DNA of 64,000 bases from CADDYX01 sp045809925 (lineage in GTDB: Bacteria; Verrucomicrobiota; Verrucomicrobiia; Chthoniobacterales; UBA10450). Position numbers and translations under genes: made by a program. The notes below the pieces were generated by a model, which ran no database searches, had not been told where the DNA came from, and saw nothing but the letters and a program-made list of their open reading frames with translations. This document shows positions 48,285-57,092 of this stretch, piece after piece (position 1 is the stretch's first letter; every line of letters starts with the position of its first letter). The stretch is from NCBI GenBank assembly GCA_045809925.1, contig JBJMWX010000108.1, forward strand, positions 1-64,000, in the 5' to 3' direction.

Positions 48285-49565
48285 GTGAACTCACGCTCGT
48301 CCGAACTCTTCGCCAAAGCGCGCCGCGTCATTCCGGGCGGCGTGAACTCGCCCGTCCGCGCGTTTCGAAGTGTCGGTGGCGAACCGTTTTTCGTTGAACG
48401 CGCAACCGGCGCGCACATCTGGGATGTGGATGGTCGGGAGTACATCGATTACGTCGGGACGTGGGGTCCGGCGATTCTCGGCCATGCTCCGCGTGTGGTG
48501 ACAGAGGCTGTGCGCGATGCCGCGGGGCGAGGGGTCAGTTTCGGGATTCCAAACCCAGCCGAAGTGGAAATGGCGGAACTGATCTGCCGCTGGGTGCCTT
48601 CAATTAAAAAGGTTCGGATGGTAAACAGCGGCACCGAAGCAACGATGTCCTGCCTGAGGCTGGCGCGCGGCTTCACCAAACGGGACAAGATCATCAAGTT
48701 CGAAGGCTGCTATCACGGTCACGCCGATTCATTCTTGGTCCATGCCGGGAGTGGCGCGTTAACGCACGGCCAGCCCGACAGCGCGGGAGTGCCCCAGCCG
48801 ATTGCGTCGCTTACGATTTCGCTCCCGTTCAATGACGTCGATGCGGTTCGCAGCGCCTTTCGCGACAATCGTGAAGAAATCGCGGGGATCATCGTTGAGC
48901 CGATTCCGGCCAATGCCGGGCTCTATTTCGCAAACGACGGATTCCTGCAAACGCTGCGCGAGGAATGCAGCGCGAATGACGCGCTCTTGATCTTCGACGA
49001 AGTCATGACGGGTTTTCGCGTTTCGCGCGCTGGCGCGCAGGAAGTGTACGGTATCACTCCGGATCTTACCGCGCTCGGCAAGATCATCGGTGGCGGATTG
49101 CCGGTTGGCGCATTCGGCGGGCGCGCCGAAATCATGGATGAGCTTTCGCCCGAAGGTCCGGTTTATCAGGCGGGAACGCTTTCAGGAAACCCGCTGGCGA
49201 TGGCCGCAGGGATTGCGCAGCTGCGTGAGTTGGAACGCTCGGACGGGTGGCGCGCACTTGAGCAGCTCGGCGCGATGCTTGAAGAGATGCTCCGCAGTCA
49301 CATCCGCGAATCGAACCTGGCGCTGACCCTGCACCGCATCGGCTCGATGTTCTGCATTTTCTTCACGGCCGGTCCCGTGACGGATCTCGCGAGCGCAAAG
49401 CGGAGCGACACGAAACAATTTGCGCGGTTCTTCCACGAATGCCTGGCGCGCGGCGTTTACATCGCGCCGTCGCAATTCGAGACCGGTTTCATATCGCTCG
49501 CCCATACCGAGCACGACTTGGAGCGCACCGCCGCAGCGATGGGCGAGGCGCTGCGCAGCCTGTAG
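48285..49565 (+). CDS. hemL: Glutamate-1-semialdehyde 2,1-aminomutase
   Basis: A 426-residue PLP enzyme making 5-aminolevulinate for haem via the C5 pathway. Signatures are RVIPGGVNSPVRAFRSVGG, MVNSGTEATMSCLRLAR, LLIFDEVMTGFRV with the cofactor Asp, and the PLP lysine Lys266 in ALGKIIGGGLPVGAFGG. GTG 48285 (MNSRSSELFAKA) is chosen because upstream codons fall in the heptamer repeat; TTG 48261 in frame would add eight residues. The TAG stop is provided by a palindromic element (49560-49622). Confidence 0.96.
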   Translation: MNSRSSELFAKARRVIPGGVNSPVRAFRSVGGEPFFVERATGAHIWDVDGREYIDYVGTWGPAILGHAPRVVTEAVRDAAGRGVSFGIPNPAEVEMAELICRWVPSIKKVRMVNSGTEATMSCLRLARGFTKRDKIIKFEGCYHGHADSFLVHAGSGALTHGQPDSAGVPQPIASLTISLPFNDVDAVRSAFRDNREEIAGIIVEPIPANAGLYFANDGFLQTLREECSANDALLIFDEVMTGFRVSRAGAQEVYGITPDLTALGKIIGGGLPVGAFGGRAEIMDELSPEGPVYQAGTLSGNPLAMAAGIAQLRELERSDGWRALEQLGAMLEEMLRSHIRESNLALTLHRIGSMFCIFFTAGPVTDLASAKRSDTKQFARFFHECLARGVYIAPSQFETGFISLAHTEHDLERTAAAMGEALRSL

Positions 49566-49622
49566 GGGAATCGCTGCCCCCGCCGTTCCGAGGCGGTACA
49601 GGCCAGCGGTCCGGCCCTACAG
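49560..49622. repeat. TGTAG-ended palindromic element, copy 4
   Basis: CTGTAGGG (49560-49567) and CCCTACAG (49615-49622) form an eight-base perfect inverted repeat around a GC-rich interior. The left end contains the TAG stop codon of hemL (49563-49565). It has the same ends as the element at der. Confidence 0.6.
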
Positions 49623-49660
49623 TTCTGGACGCTTGCGCGGCACGCACATACTCTCCGCGC

Positions 49661-52162
49661 GTGCCTGCCGAGTCGCGCATCCGCGCCGTCGCCAAGTTCT
49701 TCTTTGAAGGCGATCGCAAGTTTTTTGTCAAAGGCATCACTTACGGGCCATTCCAGCCAGACGCTGATGGATTCTACGTCGGTCCTCCTGAACAGGCCGG
49801 GCGCGATCTGCGCCAGATGCGCGAGATCGGCGTGAATCTGGTCCGGGTTTATCATTCCCCCCCGCGCTGGTTTCTCGATCTCTGCGCCGACGCCCGCATT
49901 CACGTGTTAATTAGCGTGCCGTGGGCGAAACACGTTGAGTTTTTGTCGCGCCACCAGCTGCGCGAAGCAATCACCGATACGGTTCGCCAGACGGTTTCCA
50001 AGCACAGAGGGCATCCCGCGCTTTTCGGTTACCTGGTCGGCAACGAAATCCCGCCCACCATGGTGCGGTGGCTCGGTGTGCGCCGCGTGACCGAGTTCAT
50101 CGAGCACCTGATCCGCGTCGGTCGCGCAACCGATTCCGACGTGCTCTTCTCCTACGCGAGCTATCCGCCGACTGAGTTCCTGCTCCCGCAAAACAGCGAC
50201 TTCTCCTGTTTTAATGTTTACCTGCACAATCAGGTTGAGTTCGAGCGCTACCTGCTGCGGCTGCAAAATCTGTCGGAGGATCGACCGCTGATTCTCGGCG
50301 AATTCGGCATGGACACGATCCGCCACTCGCAGGACGAACAGGCGGAAATGCTCGGCTGGCACATCGACAGCGTGGTCAAGTGTGGCCTCGCCGGAACGAT
50401 CTTCTTCTCCTGGACAGACGAATGGTTTACCGGCGAGCAGGAAATCACCGACTGGGCCTTCGGGATCGTCACGCGCGAGCGCGAACCGAAGAAGGCGTTC
50501 TTCACCTTGCGTGACAAGCTAGGTCAGGACGACGCGGTCTTGCCGCACCGCCGCTTGTCGAAGACGCCATTCGTCTCGGTGATCGTCTGTTCCTATAACG
50601 GTGCGAAGACGCTGGCGGCGTGCCTGCGCTCGTTAGACCTGATTGACTACCCCGCTTACGAAGTTGTGCTGGTTGACGATGGTTCCACTGACGAGACACG
50701 TGAGATCGCCGCACAGTTTCCGGACGTGCGGTATCTCCACCAGCCGAACCGCGGCCTGAGTGCGGCGCGCAATCACGGTGCTGCGGTCGCGAAAGGAGAG
50801 GTTTTTGCCTACACGGATTCCGACTGCATGGCCGATCCGGATTGGCTCTACTACCTCATCAACACGCTGCTCAGCGGCGATTATGCCGGAGTCGGCGGTC
50901 CAAACGTCTCACCACCTGCTCAGGACTGGGTCCAGGCGTGCGTTGCCGCCGCGCCCGGCGGGCCAAGCCATGTGCTGCTCACCGACACGATCGCGGAACA
51001 CATTCCCGGCTGTAATATGGCCTGGTACCGCTGGGTCTTCGAAAACGTCGGTGGTTTCGACCACGAGTACCGAAAAGCCGGCGATGATGTCGACTTCTGC
51101 TGGCGCGTTCAACAGGCCGGATGCCAGATCGCATTCAGCCCTACGGCAGTGGTGTGGCATCATCGTCGGTTCACCATCCGCGCCTTCGCCACGCAACAGC
51201 AGGGCTACGGTGAAGCCGAATCGCTCTTACGCTTCAAGCATCTGGTTTTCTTCGGGCCGACCGGCACCGCAAAGTGGCGCGGCCAGATCTACGGCGCGCC
51301 GCGCTTCAACTGGTTCATCAACCGGCCGATCATTTACCACGGGGTATTCGGGGAGGGATTCTTCCAATCGATTTACCCGACTCCGCAATCGGAAGTCGCC
51401 GCCTATCTGAGCAGCATCGAGTGGTTCGCGCTCACCGTCTTTCTTTTCGGCCTCGGCATTTTTCTGCCTGGGTTACGCATTCTTCCCTACCTCATGCTCG
51501 GCGGCACACTCTGCGTCGCGCTCTCCTATATGGTGCGGGCACGGATCGAGCCAAAGTTTGACACGATCGCGGCACGTCTGGTCGTCATGTGCCTGGCGTT
51601 TGTGCAGCCGCTTGTGCGCGGATGGGCCCGCTATTTCACCTGGCTGCATTTTAAACGCACCCCACGCGCCGTGATTGCAATGCACGAGCAGTTAGCCCCT
51701 GAGTTGCGGCGGGCTCGCAGCCCCGGCCGGCGGAACTACTGGAGCGAAGAAGCCAGGGATCGGCATGCGCTCTTGCGTGAGATTTTTCAGCTGCTCGACA
51801 GCGAAGGCTGGCGCTATTCCGTCGATACCGGCTGGCAGGATTGGGACCTGCAGATCTACGGGAACTTTTGGTGGAGCGTTACGCTTGAGACGATGACCGA
51901 ATATCACGGCGGCGCGAAATGCCTGACGCGCGCCCGCCTGCGTTTCCGGTTCGTGGCAACCACTGTGATGTTCAATCTATTCCTGCTCAGTCTGCTCATT
52001 TACCGGGGACTGATTGCTGGTGCGGCCGATTTACCGCTAATCGTGCTCTACGCAGCGTTTGTCGGGTTCATCGGATTCCGTGGGCGCCGATTAAAGCAGC
52101 GGGTGGCTGAGCTGATCGATGTCGCGGCCGCACGTGGCGGATTGCAGCGCGTCACCCGATAA
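49661..52162 (+). CDS. Glycoside hydrolase-GT2 glycosyltransferase fusion
   Basis: An 833-residue protein joining two opposite activities. Residues ~12-290 form a clan A (beta-alpha)8 hydrolase: GYLVGNEIPP has Glu129 as likely acid/base and LILGEFGMDT has Glu214 as likely nucleophile. Residues ~304-560 are a GT-A family 2 transferase: FVSVIVCSYNG, EVVLVDDGSTDE, AYTDSDCMADPDW (metal site), PGCNMAWYR and RKAGDDVDFCWRVQQAG. Two to four membrane helices follow (LTVFLFGLGIFLPGL; ATTVMFNLFLLSLLIY), and a C-terminal part of ~200 residues lies between them. GTG 49661 follows the palindromic element. It probably makes or edits an exported polysaccharide; the sugar is unknown. Confidence 0.85.
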   Translation: MPAESRIRAVAKFFFEGDRKFFVKGITYGPFQPDADGFYVGPPEQAGRDLRQMREIGVNLVRVYHSPPRWFLDLCADARIHVLISVPWAKHVEFLSRHQLREAITDTVRQTVSKHRGHPALFGYLVGNEIPPTMVRWLGVRRVTEFIEHLIRVGRATDSDVLFSYASYPPTEFLLPQNSDFSCFNVYLHNQVEFERYLLRLQNLSEDRPLILGEFGMDTIRHSQDEQAEMLGWHIDSVVKCGLAGTIFFSWTDEWFTGEQEITDWAFGIVTREREPKKAFFTLRDKLGQDDAVLPHRRLSKTPFVSVIVCSYNGAKTLAACLRSLDLIDYPAYEVVLVDDGSTDETREIAAQFPDVRYLHQPNRGLSAARNHGAAVAKGEVFAYTDSDCMADPDWLYYLINTLLSGDYAGVGGPNVSPPAQDWVQACVAAAPGGPSHVLLTDTIAEHIPGCNMAWYRWVFENVGGFDHEYRKAGDDVDFCWRVQQAGCQIAFSPTAVVWHHRRFTIRAFATQQQGYGEAESLLRFKHLVFFGPTGTAKWRGQIYGAPRFNWFINRPIIYHGVFGEGFFQSIYPTPQSEVAAYLSSIEWFALTVFLFGLGIFLPGLRILPYLMLGGTLCVALSYMVRARIEPKFDTIAARLVVMCLAFVQPLVRGWARYFTWLHFKRTPRAVIAMHEQLAPELRRARSPGRRNYWSEEARDRHALLREIFQLLDSEGWRYSVDTGWQDWDLQIYGNFWWSVTLETMTEYHGGAKCLTRARLRFRFVATTVMFNLFLLSLLIYRGLIAGAADLPLIVLYAAFVGFIGFRGRRLKQRVAELIDVAAARGGLQRVTR

Positions 52163-52186
52163 TCATGAGGTTGCGGCTGCGGCCTG

Positions 52187-53107
52187 TTATCGCGCTGGTT
52201 TTTCGGTGCCCCCGATCTGGCGAACTGCGGCGCTGAAATCGTCTGGAGGCGGTGCAGCGAAGCTCCTTCGTCGCCTTTCGCGCGGGTGAGTGAATTCGAG
52301 ACGTGCCGCGTGCAGCATCTGCCGCGGATAGAGATCACGTGCGGCGCCGCCGTAAACTTTGTCACCGAGCACCGGGTGCCCAAGATGATGAAAATGAACG
52401 CGAATCTGATGGGTCCGGCCGCTGTGAATTTTGCATTCGATCAGGCTCAGCCCGTTCCCTGAATTCAGGACCCGGTACTCAGTGCGCGCCGGGCGTCCCC
52501 GACTTTCGGCAACGCTCATCTTTTGACGGTGGACGGGATGGCGGCCGATCGGCGCGTCAATCACGCCGCTGGATCGGCGCAAGGTGCCCCGGACCAGCGC
52601 GAGGTAAACCTTATCGACTTCGCGTCGCGCGAATTGCTCGGAGAGAGCACGGTGGGTGAAATCATTTTTCGCCACGACGAGGCAGCCGCTCGTCTCCTTG
52701 TCGAGGCGGTGGACGATGCCCGGCCGCTCTTCACCGCCGATTCCGGAGAGGTTCGTGCAATGGGCGAGGAGCGCGTTGACCAGCGTGTGCGTCTGATTGC
52801 CAGCGCCGGGATGCACGACCAGGCCCGCCGGTTTGTTGATCACGAGCAGATCGTCGTCTTCGTGTAGTACCTCCAGCGCAATCTCCTCCGGTTGTGCTTG
52901 GATCGCTTGCAGTGGCGGCTCTTCCACCCGCACCCGATCACCCTTGCGAACTGCGTCGCGTGGGCGCGCCGTCTTTCCGTTCAATGTCACAAACCCGGCG
53001 CGCACGAGACTCTGCAAGCGGGACCGCGAAAATTGCGGCAGTTCGACGGCAACGAACTTATCCAGCCGCAATCCAGCGTGCTGCGCAGTGACAATTCGCT
53101 CGGTCAC
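52187..53107 (-). CDS. rluD: 23S rRNA pseudouridine synthase (RluD family)
   Basis: A 306-residue RNA-modifying enzyme. An N-terminal S4 domain (LRLDKFVAVELPQFSRSRLQ) precedes the catalytic domain with GIVHRLDKETSGCLVVAK, where the Asp is the nucleophile, and CKIHSGRTHQIRVHFHHLGH. The RluD subgroup, which modifies helix 69 of 23S rRNA, is the best fit; RluC cannot be excluded. GTG 53107 (MTERIVTAQ). It is divergent from the kinase gene with 55 bases between. Confidence 0.88.
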   Translation of the reverse strand: MTERIVTAQHAGLRLDKFVAVELPQFSRSRLQSLVRAGFVTLNGKTARPRDAVRKGDRVRVEEPPLQAIQAQPEEIALEVLHEDDDLLVINKPAGLVVHPGAGNQTHTLVNALLAHCTNLSGIGGEERPGIVHRLDKETSGCLVVAKNDFTHRALSEQFARREVDKVYLALVRGTLRRSSGVIDAPIGRHPVHRQKMSVAESRGRPARTEYRVLNSGNGLSLIECKIHSGRTHQIRVHFHHLGHPVLGDKVYGGAARDLYPRQMLHAARLEFTHPRERRRRSFAAPPPDDFSAAVRQIGGTEKPAR

Positions 53108-53162
53108 AGACTAACAATCATCGTCTTTTCTCCCGCACGTCGCGCTGATACTCTGGCGAGCG

Positions 53163-55412
53163 ATGGCTTCCCCCGAAACCGACCGCGCCACGCAGCTCTG
53201 CCCCGCCTGCGGACGCGCCATCCAGTTGACTGAGGCGGAGCCTTTGGCGCAAACGACATGCCCGACCTGCGGGGAGACATTGCGCGTCGAGCGCGACTTC
53301 GACAATTTCGAGCTGCTCGAGACGATTGGCGCCGGCGGCATGGGATCAGTCTACAAAGCACGTGATACCCGTCTCGACCGATTCGTGGCGCTGAAAATCC
53401 TCCGCCGGGAATTGAGCGCAAATCCGACCGAAACGGCGCGGCTGGAACAGGAGGCCCGGCTTGCGGCAGCGGTCAATCATCCGCACGTCGTGCAGGTCTT
53501 TTCCTCCGGGATTGACCACGGACAACTCTACCTTGTTATGGAATTGGTGGAGCGCGGGAGTCTCGACGACCTGATGGCGCTGAATGCGCGGGTGGCGGAA
53601 GCGCAAGTGCTCAAGATCGGGATTGAAGTCGCGCGGGGGCTGGAGGCGGCGCATGCGCGCGGGCTTATGCATCGTGACATCAAACCGGCCAATATTCTGT
53701 TTACCGAAGACAAGAACGCCAAGATTGGTGACTTCGGCCTCGCGGTGGCGGCGGCACAATCCAGCGATCCACAGGCTGAAATCTGGGGTACACCCTACTA
53801 CGTCGCGCCGGAACGGTTGAATGCCGAGCCGGAGGACTTTCGGAGTGATATCTATAGTCTCGGCGCCACCCTCTATCACGCGCTCGCCGGGGTTCCGCCA
53901 ATCGAAGGGGAAACGAATTCCGCGGCCGCATTGCGCGAATTGAAATTGCAGGCGCTCGACCTGAAAACGGTTGCGCGGCATGTGTCGCGTCGGACTGCGC
54001 GGATAATCAATCGCATGGTCGCGCCAATACCGGCGGAACGTTTCCTTTCCTATGCCGAGCTCATCGCGGACTTGGAAGGTGCGCGCGATGCACTACTCGG
54101 TACCCGCCGCAACATTCCGCGCTCGTGGATCCTGGCGACCGCGGCAGTGTTGCTCCTTCTGGCCGCAGGAATGGGCGCATATATTTACCGGCTCCGGACA
54201 AATCCCGACGCCGTTTCATTGGCGCAGTTGTACGAAGATGCGCGGCGTCAGCTGATCGCGGGTAAGACTGAGCCGGCGCGCAATCAGTTCACCCGTCTCG
54301 CCGAACAGGCGCATGGGCGGCAGCCGATCCTGAACTGGATTCGACTCCACCGGGGTCTTGCCTCCCTGCTTCGCGGCTACACCACCCAGGCGCGAGAAGC
54401 GTTCGAAGAAGTAGCGAACAGCGGTTCGTCGCCGGCTGTTGATCCACAACTCCAGCGCTTCTTCGTGCAGACATCCCGAACCCTGAACAACCCGGCCCCG
54501 GTAAAGGCAACAGCGATTGTCGACACGGCAGCCCCAACACCGCAGGGCTTCGCCGAATTGCTTTTCGCCCTTAAGGATTGGGGCAACCACGACTTCGACG
54601 ATGCGGGTCAGCTTCTGGATCATTTTCTTCGCAGCCGGGCATCGGGCAATTACGCGTGGATCAACGAGTACAGGCCGCTGGCGCAAAAATATCTCAGTGA
54701 TTACCGCGTCTACGACGATTGGCGTCGCCAGGCGAGAACGCCCGAGTCGACCAACGTTGCTCTTTCAAGACTCCAAACGCGCGGGGCGCTGGTCGACGAG
54801 TTGAAACAACAACCGAAGACTATCGCGGTTGCGGTGAACCCGGCGCAAACGGCAGCCGGTTCCGCGTCGCCCGCCAAACCGATACCACCGAGTGAGCTGG
54901 CGATCTGGAATGGTGCGCTGGCACGTTATCAGGAACGTCTGGGGGTTTATGATTTCGCCGGCGCACTTGGCGCACTCCGATCGGCAAATCTGCACGATCC
55001 GTCCTTGAAGCAGAACCAGCAAATCGCGATGGAGACAGCGCAATGGCTGATCGAATGGAAAGCGAAGCTGATTGCGGACATCTCTGCTCGGCCAATCACG
55101 CGTGCGATCGGCGATGTGAGGGGCAATGGCTACACCGGAATCGCCTCGGCGAACGGGAGCCGCCTAACAATGAAGCTGCCGTACGGCTTAGCCCAGATCG
55201 CATGGAGTGACCTGTCGCCGGCTGCGCTGCTTGACCTCACCACATCCTTGATTGCGCAGGACATGCCCGACACGGCCGATCGCGAATGGCACTGTGCCGT
55301 TTTCGCGGCGGAGACGCGCCAGATCGAGGCGGCAAAGAAACTAGGCGCCGCTGCCGCTCAGGCCAAACCGGAGTACGCCGCGAAAATGGGCGCGCTCCAG
55401 CCGAGGCGCTGA
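53163..55412 (+). CDS. Membrane Ser/Thr protein kinase with N-terminal zinc ribbon
   Basis: A 749-residue PknB-type kinase. Residues 13-36 hold CPACG and CPTCG, a zinc ribbon. The kinase domain (~48-300) has the glycine loop TIGAGGMGSVYKA, the catalytic lysine in VALKIL, HRDIKPANI, DFGLAVA and an APE-like VAPERL. One membrane helix (SWILATAAVLLLLAAGMGAY) separates it from a ~400-residue C-terminal region, presumably outside the cytoplasm, with TPR-like helices and a late beta segment (GNGYTGIASANGSRLTMKLP). The activating signal is unknown. This design is frequent in Verrucomicrobiota and Planctomycetota. Confidence 0.9.
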   Translation: MASPETDRATQLCPACGRAIQLTEAEPLAQTTCPTCGETLRVERDFDNFELLETIGAGGMGSVYKARDTRLDRFVALKILRRELSANPTETARLEQEARLAAAVNHPHVVQVFSSGIDHGQLYLVMELVERGSLDDLMALNARVAEAQVLKIGIEVARGLEAAHARGLMHRDIKPANILFTEDKNAKIGDFGLAVAAAQSSDPQAEIWGTPYYVAPERLNAEPEDFRSDIYSLGATLYHALAGVPPIEGETNSAAALRELKLQALDLKTVARHVSRRTARIINRMVAPIPAERFLSYAELIADLEGARDALLGTRRNIPRSWILATAAVLLLLAAGMGAYIYRLRTNPDAVSLAQLYEDARRQLIAGKTEPARNQFTRLAEQAHGRQPILNWIRLHRGLASLLRGYTTQAREAFEEVANSGSSPAVDPQLQRFFVQTSRTLNNPAPVKATAIVDTAAPTPQGFAELLFALKDWGNHDFDDAGQLLDHFLRSRASGNYAWINEYRPLAQKYLSDYRVYDDWRRQARTPESTNVALSRLQTRGALVDELKQQPKTIAVAVNPAQTAAGSASPAKPIPPSELAIWNGALARYQERLGVYDFAGALGALRSANLHDPSLKQNQQIAMETAQWLIEWKAKLIADISARPITRAIGDVRGNGYTGIASANGSRLTMKLPYGLAQIAWSDLSPAALLDLTTSLIAQDMPDTADREWHCAVFAAETRQIEAAKKLGAAAAQAKPEYAAKMGALQPRR

Positions 55413-55486
55413 GTCGCTCCGGTTTACACCTCGCCGGCGGATGGTAGTTTTGAACGCGCGCTGCCCGCGTGCGTCCAACAGCAAGG

Positions 55487-57079
55487 ATGGACCAACCGCC
55501 GCCATTTCCCTCTCCGGAGGAATTAAAAACGAAGCTCGCCGAATTCATGAAAAGCAATTTCGGCGACAAGGTCTCGTTCGCGACCTTCACGCAGCCGGCA
55601 ACAGCTGATGCCGGGGCGGAGGAGAAAACGCCGGCAACTCAAGACGATCAGTTCCAGTTCGATTTTCTACCGCGCGATATCAAGGCGCATCTCGATCGCT
55701 TTGTCATTAAACAGGACGAAGCGAAGAAGGTGCTCTCGATAGCGGTTTGCGATCATTACAATCATGTGAATTACGTTCGCAGGCTGGAGCGCGAGGATGC
55801 CGCGCGCGCCGAGCAGACTGAATACGCGAAACAGAATGTAATTCTCGTCGGTCCGACCGGGGTCGGAAAAACATACCTCATCAAGCACATCGCGGAGCTG
55901 ATCAAAGTGCCTTTCGTGAAGGCGGACGCGACGAAGTTCAGCGAGACCGGCTATGTCGGCGGAGACGTCGAAGATCTCGTGCGCGAGCTGGTCGACAAGG
56001 CCGATGGCGATGTAAACCTCGCGCAGTTCGGCATTATCTATATCGACGAAATCGACAAAATTGCGGCCGCTTCCAATGTCTCCGGACGCGACGTCAGCGG
56101 GCGCGGCGTGCAGACGACGCTGCTGAAATTAATGGAAGAGACGGACGTCCCGTTGCGCAGCGCGCATGATATTCAGGCGCAGCTCCAGGCCGCTTTTGAG
56201 TTCCAGAAACGCGGAGGCAAGGGAAAACGAGAGACGATCAGCACGCGCCACATTTTGTTTGTGGTGAGCGGCGCTTTCGAGCAGCTCAAGCAGCAGGTGG
56301 GCCGGCGGATCGCGCAGAGCCAGATCGGTTTCGCGGCCGAACCGGTCCGCGTGATGGATAACGAACTGTTCCAGCACGTCACGACCGAAGATTTTATCGA
56401 GTACGGGTTTGAGCCGGAATTCATCGGACGCTTGCCCGTGCGGGTCGTCTGCGAAGAGCTGAGCGCGGAGGACCTTTACCAGATCATGCGCCACTCCGAG
56501 GGCAGCATCCTGCGGCAGTATGAACGCGCCTTCGCTGCTTACGGCATCGAGATCAGCTTCGAGGACGAGGCGCTCCGCCTGATCGCGGCGGCGGCGGCAA
56601 AGGAAAAGACCGGTGCGCGCGGCCTGCTCACGGTTTTCGAGAAACTCTTCCGCGATTTTAAGTATCACCTTGCCGGTTCGGGGCTGACGCAATTGCGCGT
56701 TTCATCGGAGCTGGTCTCCTACCCGCAGCGCGTGCTCGAGCGTTTGATGGCGGAGGGACACCGCCAGGAAGAAGCGGCGCTCGAGCAGGGCGCGAGTGAT
56801 TTCGCCCACCGCTTTCAACAGGAGCACGGGGTGGAGCTGGCCTTCGACGAATCAGCACGGCGCCGCCTCGTCGAGCGTGCCCAGGCGGAGCGGATGACGA
56901 TGGCGGAGCTCTGCGCGCACTTGTTCAAGGATTACCAGTTCGGGCTCAATCTCGTGCGCAAGAACAGCGGCGCGACGCGCTTTGTGCTTGATGCGAGCGC
57001 GATTGACGCGCCCGATAAGTTCCTTAGCGATCTGGTTGTGCGCTCGCACTATCCACTTGCGCCCGCGGCGAACAGTTGA
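55487..57079 (+). CDS. ClpX-like AAA+ ATPase lacking the zinc domain
   Basis: A 530-residue AAA+ unfoldase related to ClpX. Walker A is GPTGVGKT (122-129), the pore loop is GYVGGD, Walker B is IIYIDEIDKI, and the ClpP-docking IGF loop is present in SQIGFAAEP near residue 280. The N-terminal zinc-binding domain of ClpX is absent, replaced by ~60 residues without cysteines. After the normal C-terminal small domain (GIEISFEDEALRLIAAAAAK) a second, similar one follows (GVELAFDESARRRLVERAQA), giving about 100 extra residues. ATG 55487 (MDQPPPFPSPEEL). Whether it serves ClpP, or a different partner, is open. Confidence 0.88.
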   Translation: MDQPPPFPSPEELKTKLAEFMKSNFGDKVSFATFTQPATADAGAEEKTPATQDDQFQFDFLPRDIKAHLDRFVIKQDEAKKVLSIAVCDHYNHVNYVRRLEREDAARAEQTEYAKQNVILVGPTGVGKTYLIKHIAELIKVPFVKADATKFSETGYVGGDVEDLVRELVDKADGDVNLAQFGIIYIDEIDKIAAASNVSGRDVSGRGVQTTLLKLMEETDVPLRSAHDIQAQLQAAFEFQKRGGKGKRETISTRHILFVVSGAFEQLKQQVGRRIAQSQIGFAAEPVRVMDNELFQHVTTEDFIEYGFEPEFIGRLPVRVVCEELSAEDLYQIMRHSEGSILRQYERAFAAYGIEISFEDEALRLIAAAAAKEKTGARGLLTVFEKLFRDFKYHLAGSGLTQLRVSSELVSYPQRVLERLMAEGHRQEEAALEQGASDFAHRFQQEHGVELAFDESARRRLVERAQAERMTMAELCAHLFKDYQFGLNLVRKNSGATRFVLDASAIDAPDKFLSDLVVRSHYPLAPAANS

Positions 57080-57092
57080 GAGCTATCGGTAA

